In this document: in pieces, positions 1 to 10,351 of the stretch
How the letters are laid out: each line of letters begins with the position of its first letter
How positions within the stretch are numbered: the stretch's first letter is position 1
Assembly: GCA_033297075.1 (NCBI GenBank)
Contig: MU858117.1
Coordinates: forward strand, 114,404 to 178,403
DNA: 64,000 nt
Direction: 5' to 3'
Origin: Rhypophila decipiens
Lineage: Eukaryota; Ascomycota; Sordariomycetes; Sordariales; Naviculisporaceae
Made by a program: the position numbers and the translations under genes
Notes under the pieces: generated by a model
What the model was told of the DNA's origin: nothing
The model's input: the letters and a program-made list of their open reading frames with translations, nothing else
The model's database searches: none

Positions 1-525
1 TACTGCATATGAAGGAGATGAGCGTCTCCCAGGCGTCCTGGTTCAGGATGCGAATACCCGTGAAAGCTGGGGCACGGCGAGCAAAGTTGGCGTCCGATGC
101 GGTCCATTGCTCGTAGAGCGCTGCGAGGGAGTGCGAGAGAGCAAAGTAGCTGTGGAGCAACAAAGCAGTGCCGTCTTCATCTTCAGTCCCGGGAGGCAGC
201 GGGGATTCTGATTTGATAGATACGGGTGGTGTTAGAAGTGCTCTCGATGATGCTTCAGGCCAGGTCGCTTTGAAGTGCAAATATGAAGGATCTTGCTTCA
301 GTGAGATGATCCGACCTTGGAGAACACAGTGCCTACAGGGGCATGGAGTGTTAGAGTGAGGAAACAATTCGGACTTTGGAAATGATAAGGTAACAGGAGT
401 ACCAACCATTCGTCATTGATGTGCTGCCATCTGAACGATTGTCCACATTTCAGAGTTGTGTCAATACTGAGCTCGGTAAGACTCAGGGGAAGCTTTCGCC
501 ACCCAGCAACACGATGAGCAGCCAT
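1..525 (-). CDS. OGG1: 8-oxoguanine DNA glycosylase, 5' part (partial, runs off the window start)
   Basis: Nuclear/mitochondrial base-excision repair enzyme that removes 8-oxoguanine opposite C and nicks the abasic site. Exon 1 is 525-407, a 74-bp intron is 406-333 (donor gttggt, acceptor ctgtag), and exon 2 runs from 332 off the left edge. Splicing joins GAATG to GCAC, giving EWHCVLQGRIISLKQD, the family's typical stretch. The start is set by MAAHRVAGWRKLPLSL followed by TLKCGQSFRW, the conserved N-terminal OGG motif. Exon 2 reaches TGIRILNQDAWETLISFICS, just before the helix-hairpin-helix/GPD region. The catalytic Lys and Asp therefore lie outside the window and cannot be checked. It is head-to-head with the U2AF gene. 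The family call is secure; intron ends are inferred from reading frame and homology. Confidence 0.93.
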
Positions 526-952
526 CAGACTCTTATTCTCGGTGAGAATGAGAGCAATTAAGAGATTCAGGAGTTGTGAGGTTTGTCTTGGCTATTACAT
601 GAGAGTTCTTTTTTCTGTTAAAACGATCGTATCAAAGTACCTATCCGTATCGCGGTACGGATCCCTATGCTCCTTCCTTCACTTCAGCGGGTTCCAGGTG
701 CTGCCTGTTTTGAGTTGGCGAAACATGCAGGTGGTCTCCCGCGCTAGAGCCTCCATGCTTAAAACACAACCGCGCTAGTCCACAAATGGTTTGGTGGGAC
801 CAAATACCCTCCAAAAAAGTCCCCAGCCTCGCGATCAACTGTTCAGCAACTTTCCTATCTTGAGCAAATCGCGACGACATTTTTTTAATACATCACCTTT
901 GCAGCACAGCACATTTCGTATCGCTCGTAATTCATCGCGACCTCGAATCACG
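526..952. promoter_or_regulatory. Divergent promoter between OGG1 and U2AF65
   Basis: The 427 bp between the two start codons must hold both promoters and both 5' leaders. I see no distinct TATA box or other motif I would name. Short open frames here have no recognisable product. Confidence 0.5.
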
Positions 953-3099
953 ATGAACGGCGATAGTTACTCGTCACGCGGTACATTCTGACCTACTAAC
1001 ATCATTCTTGAATCAGCTACTAACTGTGAGAATTAGACGGTGGCCGACACGGCTCATCTCGCGACTATCCAGTATGTCTTGAATCCCCAGTACAATCTCT
1101 CCACTCACATTTATCTAACACTTCCAAGCCAAGACGTGATCGCGACGACCGGCGTGATCGCGGAGATCGTGGCGACCGTGGCGACCGTACCGACCGCGCA
1201 CCTGGGCGCAGAAGATCCCGATCTCCCGAGTTTCGTAGTGGTGGTGGCGGTCGAAGCCGACGCGATGATGGAGATGTCGACGCATACTCGTCCAGCAGAA
1301 GCCACCGTGATCGCGAGCGCGAAGACAGATATTCTGGTCGTGAACGTCGGGGTGGTGACCGCGATAGGGATCGCGAATGGGACCGGGACCGAGGTGCGGA
1401 CAGAGGCGCGGACAGAGGAGCTGACAGAGCAGCTGACAGAGGAGCGGATCGAGGCGCGGACCGAGGTGCAGACAGAGGTGCAGACAGGGGCGCTGGTCGC
1501 AATCGCCGCGATCACGATGATGGGGGACGCCGACGCGATCGAGACCGCGACTTGATTGACGATCGTCGTGGACCCCGAGGTGGAATCGACCGAGACTTCG
1601 AGAGAGAGAGAGACCGCCGCCGCAGTGCCACCCCACCGCCGAAGAAACGCGAGCCAACCCCCGACTTGACGGACGTAGTACCTGTCCTGGAGCGCAGGCG
1701 TCGCTTGACTCAGTGGGACATCAAGCCGCCTGGTTACGACAACGTCACGGCCGAACAAGCGAAGCTCTCGGGCATGTTTCCTCTTCCCGGAGCCCCGCGA
1801 CAGCAGACGATGGACCCGACGAAACTCCAGGCTTTGATGACACAACCGAACAACAATTCCACCACCAGTACTCTTCTCAAACCTACCAATGCTCGCCAGA
1901 GCAGACGCCTCATTGTTAAAAATCTACCACCATCTGCGACCGAGGAGAGTGTCATGAACTTCTTCAACCTCCAGCTCAATGGTCTCAATGTCGTCGAAGC
2001 AACGGATCCCTGTGCCCTGTGCCAGATCGCTCCCGACCACAGTTTTGCGATGCTCGAATTCCGCAATAGCGGTGATACCACGGTAGCGCTTGCCTTGGAC
2101 GGAATCAAGATGGAAGCAGACGTTAAAATGGAAGGAGACGACTCTGCTGCCAATGGAGCAGGTTCATCGTCTGACGGGCTCCATATTCGTCGACCAAAGG
2201 ACTACATTGTCCCTGCAGTAGTTGATGACCCGCACTACGACCCCGACTCTGATGCCCCCTCCAGTGTGGTTGTTGATACCCCGAACAAGATCAGCATGGC
2301 GAACATTCCGTCGTACCTCACTGAAGATCAAGTCATGGAGCTCGCTACTAGCTTCGGAAAGCTCAAGGCTTTCGTCCTTGCCAAGGATAACAGCACCGAG
2401 GAGTCAAGAGTATGCCCCCACCCATTCTTGTTCATTCTCGCAATTATTAACACTTAGCAGGGAATCGCCTTCTTCGAATATGCAGACTCTTCTGTAACCG
2501 ATGTGGCTATCCAGGGTCTCCACAACATGAATCTTGGGACCCATAACCTGAAGGTCCAGAAAGCCAGCGTCGGTATTACACAGGTCGCCGGAGAGATCAA
2601 TGTGAACGCCATGTCCATGCTGGCTGGCACGACCTCGATCGATCCCGACGTCAGCAGAGTACTCCAGTTGCTCAACATGGTCACACCAGATGAGCTCATG
2701 GATAACGATGACTACGAAGGCATGTCACAGCCCTCTCTTTGAGCACCGGCCTACCCTTTTGAGACGCAGGCTAACATATTATGAAACAGAAATCAAGGAA
2801 GACATTGAGAGCGAGTGCGAGAAATATGGAAAGATCTTGGCACTCAAGATTCCCAGACCTGTTGGCGGAAGCAGGGGCTCAGCTGGAGTTGGCAAAATCT
2901 ACATCAAGTACGACACTCCTGAGTCTGCGACCAAAGCCTTGCGGGCACTGGCTGGCAGGAAGTTTGCTGATCGCACTGTTGTCACGACATATTTCCCCGA
3001 GGTATGAACTTTACGCCACACTCTTCCTTTCCGTGCTACATCGCTTGTACTAACTGACTCACCACTCAACAGGAAAACTTTGACGTAAATGCATGGTAA
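953..3099 (+). CDS. U2AF2: Splicing factor U2AF large subunit (U2AF65)
   Basis: Nuclear splicing factor that binds the polypyrimidine tract with U2AF35 and helps recruit U2 snRNP. Six exons inferred: 953-980, 1037-1071, 1129-2409, 2461-2719, 2790-3001, 3073-3099. They total 1842 nt, an exact multiple of three, for 613 residues. Visible parts: an Arg-rich RS-like N-terminus with Asp-Arg-Gly-Ala repeats; the U2AF35-binding tryptophan (RRLTQWDIKPPGY); RRM1 (RRLIVKNLPPSATEESVMNF); RRM2 (NKISMANIPSYLTEDQVMEL, then GIAFFEYADSSV); and a C-terminal UHM-type RRM ending ENFDVNAW, the family's usual end. Intron 4 (2720-2789) has a GC donor (G|gcatgt) with branch gctaac and acceptor aaacag; reading through it would stop the protein early. 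Intron 2 (1072-1128) is read with an AAG acceptor, the only choice I found that keeps the frame. The two small first exons are the least certain part. Confidence 0.92.
1387..1494 (+). repeat. 12-bp minisatellite encoding Asp-Arg-Gly-Ala repeats in U2AF65
   Basis: Nine consecutive 12-bp units of the form GAC-MGR-GGN-GCN, one of them reading DRAA, lie inside exon 3 of the U2AF65 gene and code for the alternating basic/acidic N-terminal region. Third positions differ between units, so the array is old or protein-constrained. It also produces long meaningless open frames on the opposite strand. Confidence 0.9.
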
Positions 3100-4716
3100 T
3101 TGAGGTGTTGATGCGATTCAAGAGATCTCTTACCCAAATATACAGATCTATGACTTACAGTCCCAACTGTCATCATATCCGGTGTTGAGGTGTTGGAAAC
3201 AGTGCCTTGAGCAGATGAGTGAACAAGGAAAAAAGGAAGGCCGCGTAAATGCGATATTTGCACGGGCAAGGACGACAAGTTAGGTTTTCAGGGATTCATG
3301 TTTGCCCCAAACGAATACTTGGGGTGCAGCATACTTACAGTCCAGTTTGTACGAGTACGATTATTGTTGTCTGAGGGGGGGCAAAATTTCCAACATCTAT
3401 GCTAGAGGGATCACATTGGAGTTGGAGGGACAGTTTTTCATGCCTTCTTCAGTTAAAGGCTCCAGGTTTGGTTCCCGTTTGCAGACGCAAATGATAACTA
3501 CAGACCCCGCGTCGGTATATGAGCTGAGTGAGAGAGGGACACTGTAGGAACCCTCCGAACAGCCTGAGTTTTTTGTACCTCTCTGTTGACGAATGGTCTC
3601 ATTATTCTAGCTATATAGGCACCTCTTCCTCCCGCATCATTCTGTCCGGCCGTCTATGATCTTTTGTTAGCTGAGGCGACTTTCGAGGTCACTTGGCTGT
3701 GGTGGGTGAACAAAGCAGATGAAGTACGTGACCCTGAACATGAAACTGTTAAAGGTTTCCAAGGATCACAATCACGATGCGGCATCACCCAAAAGAATCA
3801 CAGGTCTGCATAAATACACAATGGTTCATTGTATCATTAAAACTATAATAACAGCTATCCACCAGCACTCCTTTCAACCTGAAGGGGACCAAAGAGGCAA
3901 TTAATAAAAGAGGGGCATATTCCTGCAAGCAATTTTGTCAGCGTCAAGCTCACTAAGTTTGGAATCGAGACAAAAGCTTCATCTTGTGTGTGTTTGTTCA
4001 GAAGTCCAGTAAATTCATCGAGTCCGCCCCCCCTTTCGAGGGAAGGGATTCTAACATAAGAGGTACCAGAATATAAAATTGTAACGTTGTTGATCATCAT
4101 GAAAACGCACAAAGAAGAGCTCTGACTCGGGGAGGGTAAGAGGAGAGTAGACTAACCATTTGAGAAGTGTGTTGTTGTCTGTCGTCGTGATTTCACCAAA
4201 CCTTTTTCAGAGTCCAACCACGTTCAATGGCATCCAAACGCCTTGAACCGTCACTCAAAGAGAATGGCGGCCTAGCGGGCTTTCCATCATCTAGAACCGG
4301 CTTCCAGACTCTGAAAAAGGCGTGTCCATGGTGTCGAGCGGATTGTCGGAGCAGGATCGAAACTGCTGCGTTGTTGCAGAAGAAGTTTTTTGTCACTGAT
4401 GAAATTCTGCAGGAATTTAAAGCACCAATCAATCAAGTGGAGCTGCAACGGATAAGCTTCGGAATAATCCGATGCCCAGAGCTCACATACGCACGTGACT
4501 CTTGATAGCTCGAGCCAATCAGCAAACAGGATTTTCTGCTAAGCGAGGAATTTCGCCCACACCAGAATTATCCCACAATTTGACCAGTGCGCATCGAAAA
4601 TCCTCCTGTTTTTTTCGCTTCTTGAGAACGACCAAACCGCCGACCGACGACGACGACATCCCGCCCGATTTCCTCCCAACAACAAACCAGGAAATAAACC
4701 ACATCTCTCCAGCAAA
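3100..4716. other. Intergenic spacer between U2AF65 and RPS13
   Basis: Holds the 3' UTR of U2AF65 and the promoter/leader of RPS13. Short open frames (for example at 3302-3547 and 4227-4505) have no recognisable domains. A 14-bp inverted repeat at 4201-4320 is listed separately. Directly upstream of the RPS13 ATG (about 4600-4710) the plus strand is rich in CCG/ACGAC, typical of a 5' leader. Confidence 0.6.
4201..4320. repeat. Inverted repeat, 14-bp perfect arms
   Basis: 4201-4214 (cctttttcagagtc) is the exact reverse complement of 4307-4320. The arms enclose 92 bp. I see no target-site duplication outside the arms and no transposase, so this could be a hairpin RNA, a decayed miniature element or chance. 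Confidence 0.6.
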
Positions 4717-5586
4717 ATGGGTCGTCTTCACAGCAAGGGAAAGGGCATTTCTGCCTCCGCCATCCCCTACTCCCGCAACCCTCCCTCGTGGCTCAAGACC
4801 ACCCCCGAGCAGGTCGTCGACCAGATCTGCAAGCTCGCCAAGAAGGGCGCGACCCCCTCCCAGATCGGTGTCGTTCTCCGTGACTCCCACGGTGTTGCCC
4901 AGGTCAGGACCGTCACTGGTATGTTGTCCCGAGATTTTGCGAAGAAAAGTACTTGAAAAAAGCATGTGCGACAGGGTTTGCTGACGGTTTATTTCTGCGC
5001 AACAGGTAACAAGATCCTCCGTATCCTCAAGGGCAATGGTATGACTACTTGATCCGACAACCGTCCTTCCCGATTTCCAATCCATCCAATACGAGAACAA
5101 AAAGATATTCTATCCTCCCATACCCATCGAGAGCCGCTTGAGAGCCCCGCGTACAGGGTCAAACGGATAAAACCCAAAAGACAATGCGTGGAAGGCCCGG
5201 CCGGTGTTGGGATGGATAATATCCAAAACACACACAAGAGACTCGTTCTCAATTATGCCTCTGTCTGGTCAAATTGGCTAACAGAGTGACAATGCAGGTC
5301 TTGCTCCTGAGCTCCCTGAAGACTTGTTCTCGTAAGTTCTGCCCCTCATTACGTGAGAGTTTGATTTGGGGATATATGCTCATGCTTTGCTGTGAATAGT
5401 CTGATCAAGAAGGCCGTCTCCGTCCGCAAGCACCTTGAGCGCAACCGCAAGGACAAGGACGCCAAGTTCCGCCTTATTCTCATCGAGTCCCGTATCCACC
5501 GTCTCGGCCGCTACTACAAGACCGTCGGTGTTCTCCCCCCCACCTGGAAGTACGAGTCCTCCAACGCCGCCACCATTGTCGGTTAA
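4717..5586 (+). CDS. RPS13: 40S ribosomal protein S13 (uS15)
   Basis: Small-subunit ribosomal protein; binds 18S rRNA helices and forms part of the intersubunit bridge region. Four exons: 4717-4918, 5006-5038, 5298-5331, 5400-5586, total 456 nt for 151 residues, the usual eukaryotic length. Starts [20 protein letters not shown], continues [20 protein letters not shown], and ends [13 protein letters not shown], all family hallmarks. Donors are gtatgt, gtatga and gtaagt; acceptors are aacag, tgcag and aatag. The second intron is 259 bp, much longer than the others (87 and 68 bp). I looked in it for a box C/D snoRNA and found no convincing C or D box. Confidence 0.97.
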
Positions 5587-6080
5587 ACGGATCAAAATTG
5601 GAGGAAACTGGCGTCGGGTTGGGATGGCGTGATTTCGTCGCGAACTTTCTGGTTCTTTTTTGCAGCGTGGAAAAAATCTTACGGCATCACGTCGGGATTA
5701 TGGGCTGGCGTTTTAGGTCATGTATGGGAATGGAATGGAAACTTGCATTTCTAGATGAACGCCACCACGCATGCCACATGCCTTTTCTGGGAGGAAAAAG
5801 GAAATGAATAGTACCACCAAGAACCGAAAATGACAGAATCCGCTTCAACTCCCCGCTAGAATCAAAGAATGCATGAAGGAATTGATATCATGAACCCAGC
5901 GACCTTGAACTCCCTTGACTGTGCCGAACCCGGAAATTCCCATGTGAAACCATCTTGCTTTACCTAGTGACCTTGAACTCGCTTGACCGTACCGAGAACT
6001 CCATGTAAATCCACATTGCCTTCACTTGCTTCGTCTGTGAAGGTTTCCCAGTGGCAGTTTTGGTGACTTTAGTCATCCTG
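5587..6080. other. Intergenic spacer, convergent 3' ends of RPS13 and SDC1
   Basis: Holds the two 3' UTRs. A related phrase, accttgaactc-cttgac, occurs twice (about 5902-5920 and 5968-5986), a small imperfect direct repeat. I see no gene here. Confidence 0.5.
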
Positions 6081-6284
6081 TTAAAGATTTTCGCCGTCTT
6101 CAACGGGGGCATTAGACTCTTCAACGGGCGCATTAGAGCCCGATGTTGAGGCCGCTGGGCTTTCCAATTGAATGGATCGCTGTTCAACGGGGGTATTCGA
6201 ATCTTCAACAGGGGCATTAGAATCCGATGCTGCCGTCGCTGGGCTTTCCAATTCATTGGATCGCTGTTCAACGGGCGCATGAGA
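6081..6284 (-). repeat. In-frame repeat tail beyond the SDC1 stop codon
   Basis: Reading on in the SDC1 frame past TAG (6287-6285) there are 67 sense codons before TAA at 6083-6081. The tail contains two diverged copies of the protein's own C-terminus: QRSKELEGPAAAAS in SDC1, then QRSNELESPATAAS and QRSIQLESPAASTS, each followed by an acidic (S/T)NAPVE-type linker. At the stop position the copies read S-TAG-S, S-D-S and S-G-S. It is either a decaying former C-terminal extension or a conditional extension. Confidence 0.8.
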
Positions 6285-7266
6285 CTATGATGCTGCCGCC
6301 GCCGGGCCTTCCAGTTCCTTGGATCGCTGGAGAAGAAACTCGCCGAGAACTCGGAGGGGATCCGAGGGTCTGTAATTTCACAAGTACCTGGTCAGCAAAT
6401 GGCGATAGGGGTACAGGAGTTTCCCCTTCAGAGTGCCAACTCACTGCTCCTTGGCAATCAGCTTCATGCCCTGCATCAAGACACTTGTGACCTTTTGGTT
6501 GATGTACTGTCGCACGGGTGCACCATGGGCAGGCGCCTCGGAGGGCATCGTAAAGGAAGGGCCCGTCTCGGGGTTCGCGGACGCTGCTCTCGAGGTGGTT
6601 CTATCGCCTTCGAGGCCGGCGCCGCCCACGCGCGCGAGGGCTGGTGTCGGAGACGGGGCGTTGCTGGAGGAGTTGGCGGCGTTTGCTGAGGACGCTGTAG
6701 CTGCTCCGGCTGTCAAGCCCGAGAGAGCTGCGGACTTTTTTTGGGCTCGTGTTAGCATGTTGGTGTATGGTATGGTAGTATGTGGATGGTTAGCTGGGGA
6801 GGGACTCCCGACGAGCGGAGGGGAAAAGTAGCGAGCTCGTAAGCTGGGTGAAGGGATTGAAAGGATACAAAGACATGAAGAACGGATCAGAGTGCAATTT
6901 AACCTTTTCTCAAAGGAAAGTCGGACGAGCAAACATGAGGTGGGCAGAAAGACGGGCAGGTAGGTGGGTAGCAAGCAAGCAAAGAAGGGCAGGCGGTTGA
7001 AAGGATATGATATTGCGTTCTTGCACGAAACATACCTCTGGCTGTTCAGAAGCGGGAACATCTGACATATGGGTGTCCTTTGGCTCCGAATCAGTTAGTG
7101 CTCCGGATTCTACGCCCTCTGTAGTTAATGATGTCTCCCCATTGACTGGGATATCAGCTTCTGTGGCCGGGACCCCTTGTGCTTCTGTGGATTTGGTGGT
7201 TGCGTCTTTGTCGAGAAGCTCGGCGTTGACTGCTTCTGTCGGCGGGGGGTGCGTGGGTTCGGACAT
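6285..7266 (-). CDS. SDC1: COMPASS complex subunit Sdc1 (Dpy-30 family)
   Basis: Small dimeric subunit of the Set1/COMPASS histone H3K4 methyltransferase; the Dpy-30 helices dock on the Ash2/Bre2 subunit. Proposed exons: 7266-7036, 6734-6445, 6369-6285, total 606 nt for 201 residues. The Dpy-30 motif spans the last intron: VRQYINQKVTSVLMQGMKLI in exon 2, then KEQPSDPLRVLGEFLLQRS. The N-terminus is acidic and low-complexity. The last intron (donor gtgagt, acceptor ttacag) is clear. The first intron has a good gtatgt donor and a gctaac branch site; the acceptor that keeps frame is an unusual AAG (6737-6735), so the exon 2 start is uncertain and translation could instead begin at a downstream Met. 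Head-to-head with FAN1. The reading frame continues beyond the TAG stop (separate entry). Confidence 0.85.
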
Positions 7267-7686
7267 TGTCGTGCTTTTGAAGGCAATTGAGGCTGGGTAT
7301 TACAGTATTATATAGTAGACAAACAAAAGGCGTCCTCAGTTCGTTGACAATATGACGATCAAGAAGTTCCATGGGTTTTCCAATTCAAGTTCCTGGTCCG
7401 GTCCCTCGGTCCCTTACAGGCCCCACTTTAATGATGCAGGGCCAAGCAGGAAGCTTCCTCTGAAAGTGTGACACGAAGTCACGGGATGTCGTGTTTCCCC
7501 TTTCCCCCACTCGGTCGCGCTTTCTTGCTCCGTGATGTCTGCCTGAATCTCCGTCATGGCTTTACGAAATCTCCCATGGATTGTAAACCCCGTCTATGCC
7601 CCTTTACCTCAAGCATTCATCACTGCCCGTGAGATGATACAGACTGGCTTTTACACACATAATCTCATGCCTCCGCACCCCGGATA
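7267..7686. promoter_or_regulatory. Divergent promoter between SDC1 and FAN1
   Basis: 420 bp between the two start codons, so both promoters and leaders lie here. No motif stands out enough to name. Confidence 0.5.
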
Positions 7687-10351
7687 ATGGACCGGTTTGT
7701 GAAGAGGTCCGGACCTCGGACTTCCACGAGGAACCCTTCACCATCTCCTGTTTCTAGGGAAGATGCACTGCGTCCAGCCAAGAAACGGCGGATTGAAGTG
7801 CTCAAGAGTGAAGACCGCGAAGATAGCCTTTCATCATTGTCCTCTGACGACGATGGTGGCGAGGCAGGGACGGATGATGCGGCTCTCAAGGTAGAGTCCA
7901 ATGTCTCAGATAAGAACTATGATTCAGAAACTGGAATAGCACCCACGAGCTACCAGACGGCATTTGAAAGCGCACTGCCTGCCGTCCCTGACGACCAACA
8001 AGCAATCCAGGAATATGATCTCATCAAGGCTTCTCAGGGGTCTCAGAGCGAAGGACCGACGACTAGCGATGAGACTCTAGCACGGATCAACAATCGCTCT
8101 TGGGTCCCAGGCAGAAGTTCTATCTATGTTGACGCTTTCAACTTTGCCCTTGACACCGTGCTCCAAGATGAAATCCACCTGTTCAACGATAAGGAGAAGC
8201 GTGTTTTTGAACAGTGGCAATCATTGACCTACGAGGCTCAGTATCTGTTAGTAGTTCATCTAAGCTCACCCCTAATCAGCTAACACAATTGACAGATATG
8301 TTCGACTGTTTCTTCGAAAAACTGCCTCTTGGCATCGCGCCGAGCGTTTGAAGAGTTACACCGACATCTCGGATGTAGACCTCGCGATAGCAACCCTCCT
8401 GCAGGCAAGGGACTTGCCTGGTGCTCAATATGAAGAGCAACCCGAGACAGAAGAGGTAGAAGGAGTCATTTTGGGAGACTCTTTTGCATTCGTTGATAGC
8501 TCCGAGTCGTATATCAATACTGTCGAGGAAGCTGCATCGCAGTTGAGTCTTGACGAGCTTAAACTCGTTGCAAAGGATGCAAAGGTGCGGGGAAAGAATA
8601 AAGCTGGCTTGATCGACGCCATCTGTCGTATGAGCGCCCAGCAGGCCGGTCTTTTTTCTTTTGGTATACGGCGGACCAGCACGAATGCCTCAATGGACTC
8701 AAATGACAGCCAAGAATATGACCCGAGTCTGAATAACAAAGACTCCAATCGCAAAGCACATTTCTTAGCCAAGATACTAACCATAACGGGGCCTCTAGTT
8801 CGACTGTCAGAAAACATCTTCAAGCTGTTCGAGCGGGTTCATTTGGTCTTTTACAGATCAACAGAGTGGACAGAAAAGTCGTTGACAACCATTATTCTGG
8901 CCAGGATGTCGAAGCGAAACTTTCCCGAGTATCTGGTGTGCCGATCATCAAACATCTTCGCAACTCGGAAAGATCTGATTGAGTTTGAGAATGCCATGAG
9001 GCGGGAATACGACGTGGACCAAGTCCTCCAGTTCAACGGTCCGCCTGGCGAGCAAGGATTCTTAAAGATCGTGGATATATTCGAGAGCATATCAGCTCGA
9101 TGGCGACAGCTACTCGTCGAAGAGCAACATAAAGAAGAGAGTGTTTATGAGTATGGCGAAGGAGCCTATCTCCGCCGTTTCAATGCTGCCCATGCCTACA
9201 CACGTATCGCTCATAAAGCAGCCGATGCTCTCGGTCGCCTTCACAGATACAAGGACGAGTACGAGCTTCTGGATGAGCTCCTCAGCCAACGTCTTTTCCA
9301 CCCGTCTCGGCGAGGGTCATGGTATCAACGGAAAGCATTGTTGGAAGAGCATTACATGTGGAAGGACGAGGCAGATACAGTCCCAGCCAACGTCGAGGCA
9401 AGAAAGCAACAATGGTGTCAGAAAGCACTTGCGACATGCGAACAAGCACTTCAGGACAACGACTGTCACTTGATATACCATTACGACCTGCAAAAACGCC
9501 TCATGAAGCTTGAGAAGCGGCTTCGCGTCCCACTCCGGCTAAAACATGACTTTAGTCATTTACGACTGAACCATCCTGAGGAGCAGTCATTCATCGGGAT
9601 CCAACTGGTGCGTGATGATCCAGATGCCAAAGGGAAATCCGGAGGTGCACCAAGTACCAAGACCATCTGGCTGGACGAACTGGGAGAGCCGGGAGAAGAC
9701 GGCAAACCGCAGCACGTCAGCGTTGAGGAGATGTGTCTCTCTCATTACCGCAGCCAAGGGTGGAAAGGATTTCACAGCGAAGGTGGAATCCTACGGACAC
9801 TTTTTGCATATCTCTTTTTTGACATTCTGTTTGTATACGTCCCCAATGTCTTTCAGACTGCATTTCAGACCTGTCCCCTCGATCTCTTCACAGACGCTTT
9901 CTACCCCACCCGCGCGAGCGAGATCAACCACAGGCTTGTCGAAATTGCCAACGGAGGTGCCGAGGCTCTCATACGGAAGGTGGACGAGAGCGAAAGGGTG
10001 CGCCGCACGTGCGTCGTAGGTCTGAACTGGGACTTTGAGCTGGAAGACCTTGTGGAGTTGGTGAACTGTTTTGGCGGCGGGGCGCTGGCTGCCGTGTGCA
10101 AAGTCATGGCACAGGACTACAGAGCTCGAGGAGGCGGCGTGCCGGACCTCATGCTCTGGCGGGTTCAAGCAGAGGCAGAGAATGCCATCGCGGGCGACGA
10201 GCGTAAAGGCGAGGTCCTATTCGCCGAGGTGAAAAGCGCCAACGACCGCCTCAGTGACACGCAGCGACTTTGGATCCACGTCCTGACCGGAGCTGGTGTC
10301 CGAGTTGCGCTCTGCAACGCAGTGGCCAAGGAAGTCAGGACTATTGGCTGA
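7687..10351 (+). CDS. FAN1: FAN1-type structure-specific nuclease (VRR-NUC)
   Basis: Nuclear 5' flap endonuclease/exonuclease for DNA interstrand crosslink repair. Two exons, 7687-8246 and 8296-10351, total 2616 nt for 871 residues; the 49-bp intron has donor gttagt, branch gctaac and acceptor gacag, and joins EAQYL to YVRLFLRKTASWHRAERL, a conserved FAN1 stretch. Order of parts: disordered N-terminus with a basic patch (AKKRR); SAP-like helix pair near residue 270 (LSLDELKLVAKDAKVRGKNK); TPR-like helices (KAADALGRLHRYKDEYELLD); C-terminal VRR-NUC fold. Expected catalytic residues are present: Glu in SEGGILRTLF (about 680), Asp in GVPDLMLWR (about 801), Glu and Lys in FAEVKSANDRLSDTQ (about 831). 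I see no N-terminal UBZ zinc finger of the kind in the human protein. The gene looks intact. Confidence 0.95.

Noticed and set aside
1040..1845. Several long frames on both strands (up to 244 residues, Arg/Ser-, Val/Ala- or Thr-rich)
   Set aside because: They are shadows of the GC-rich repeat region of the U2AF65 coding sequence in other frames; the plus-strand frame that continues into the RRMs is the real one.
5039..5297. Possible snoRNA in the long RPS13 intron
   Set aside because: Intron size invited it, but I found no box C (RTGATGA) with a matching box D (CTGA) and no H/ACA pattern.
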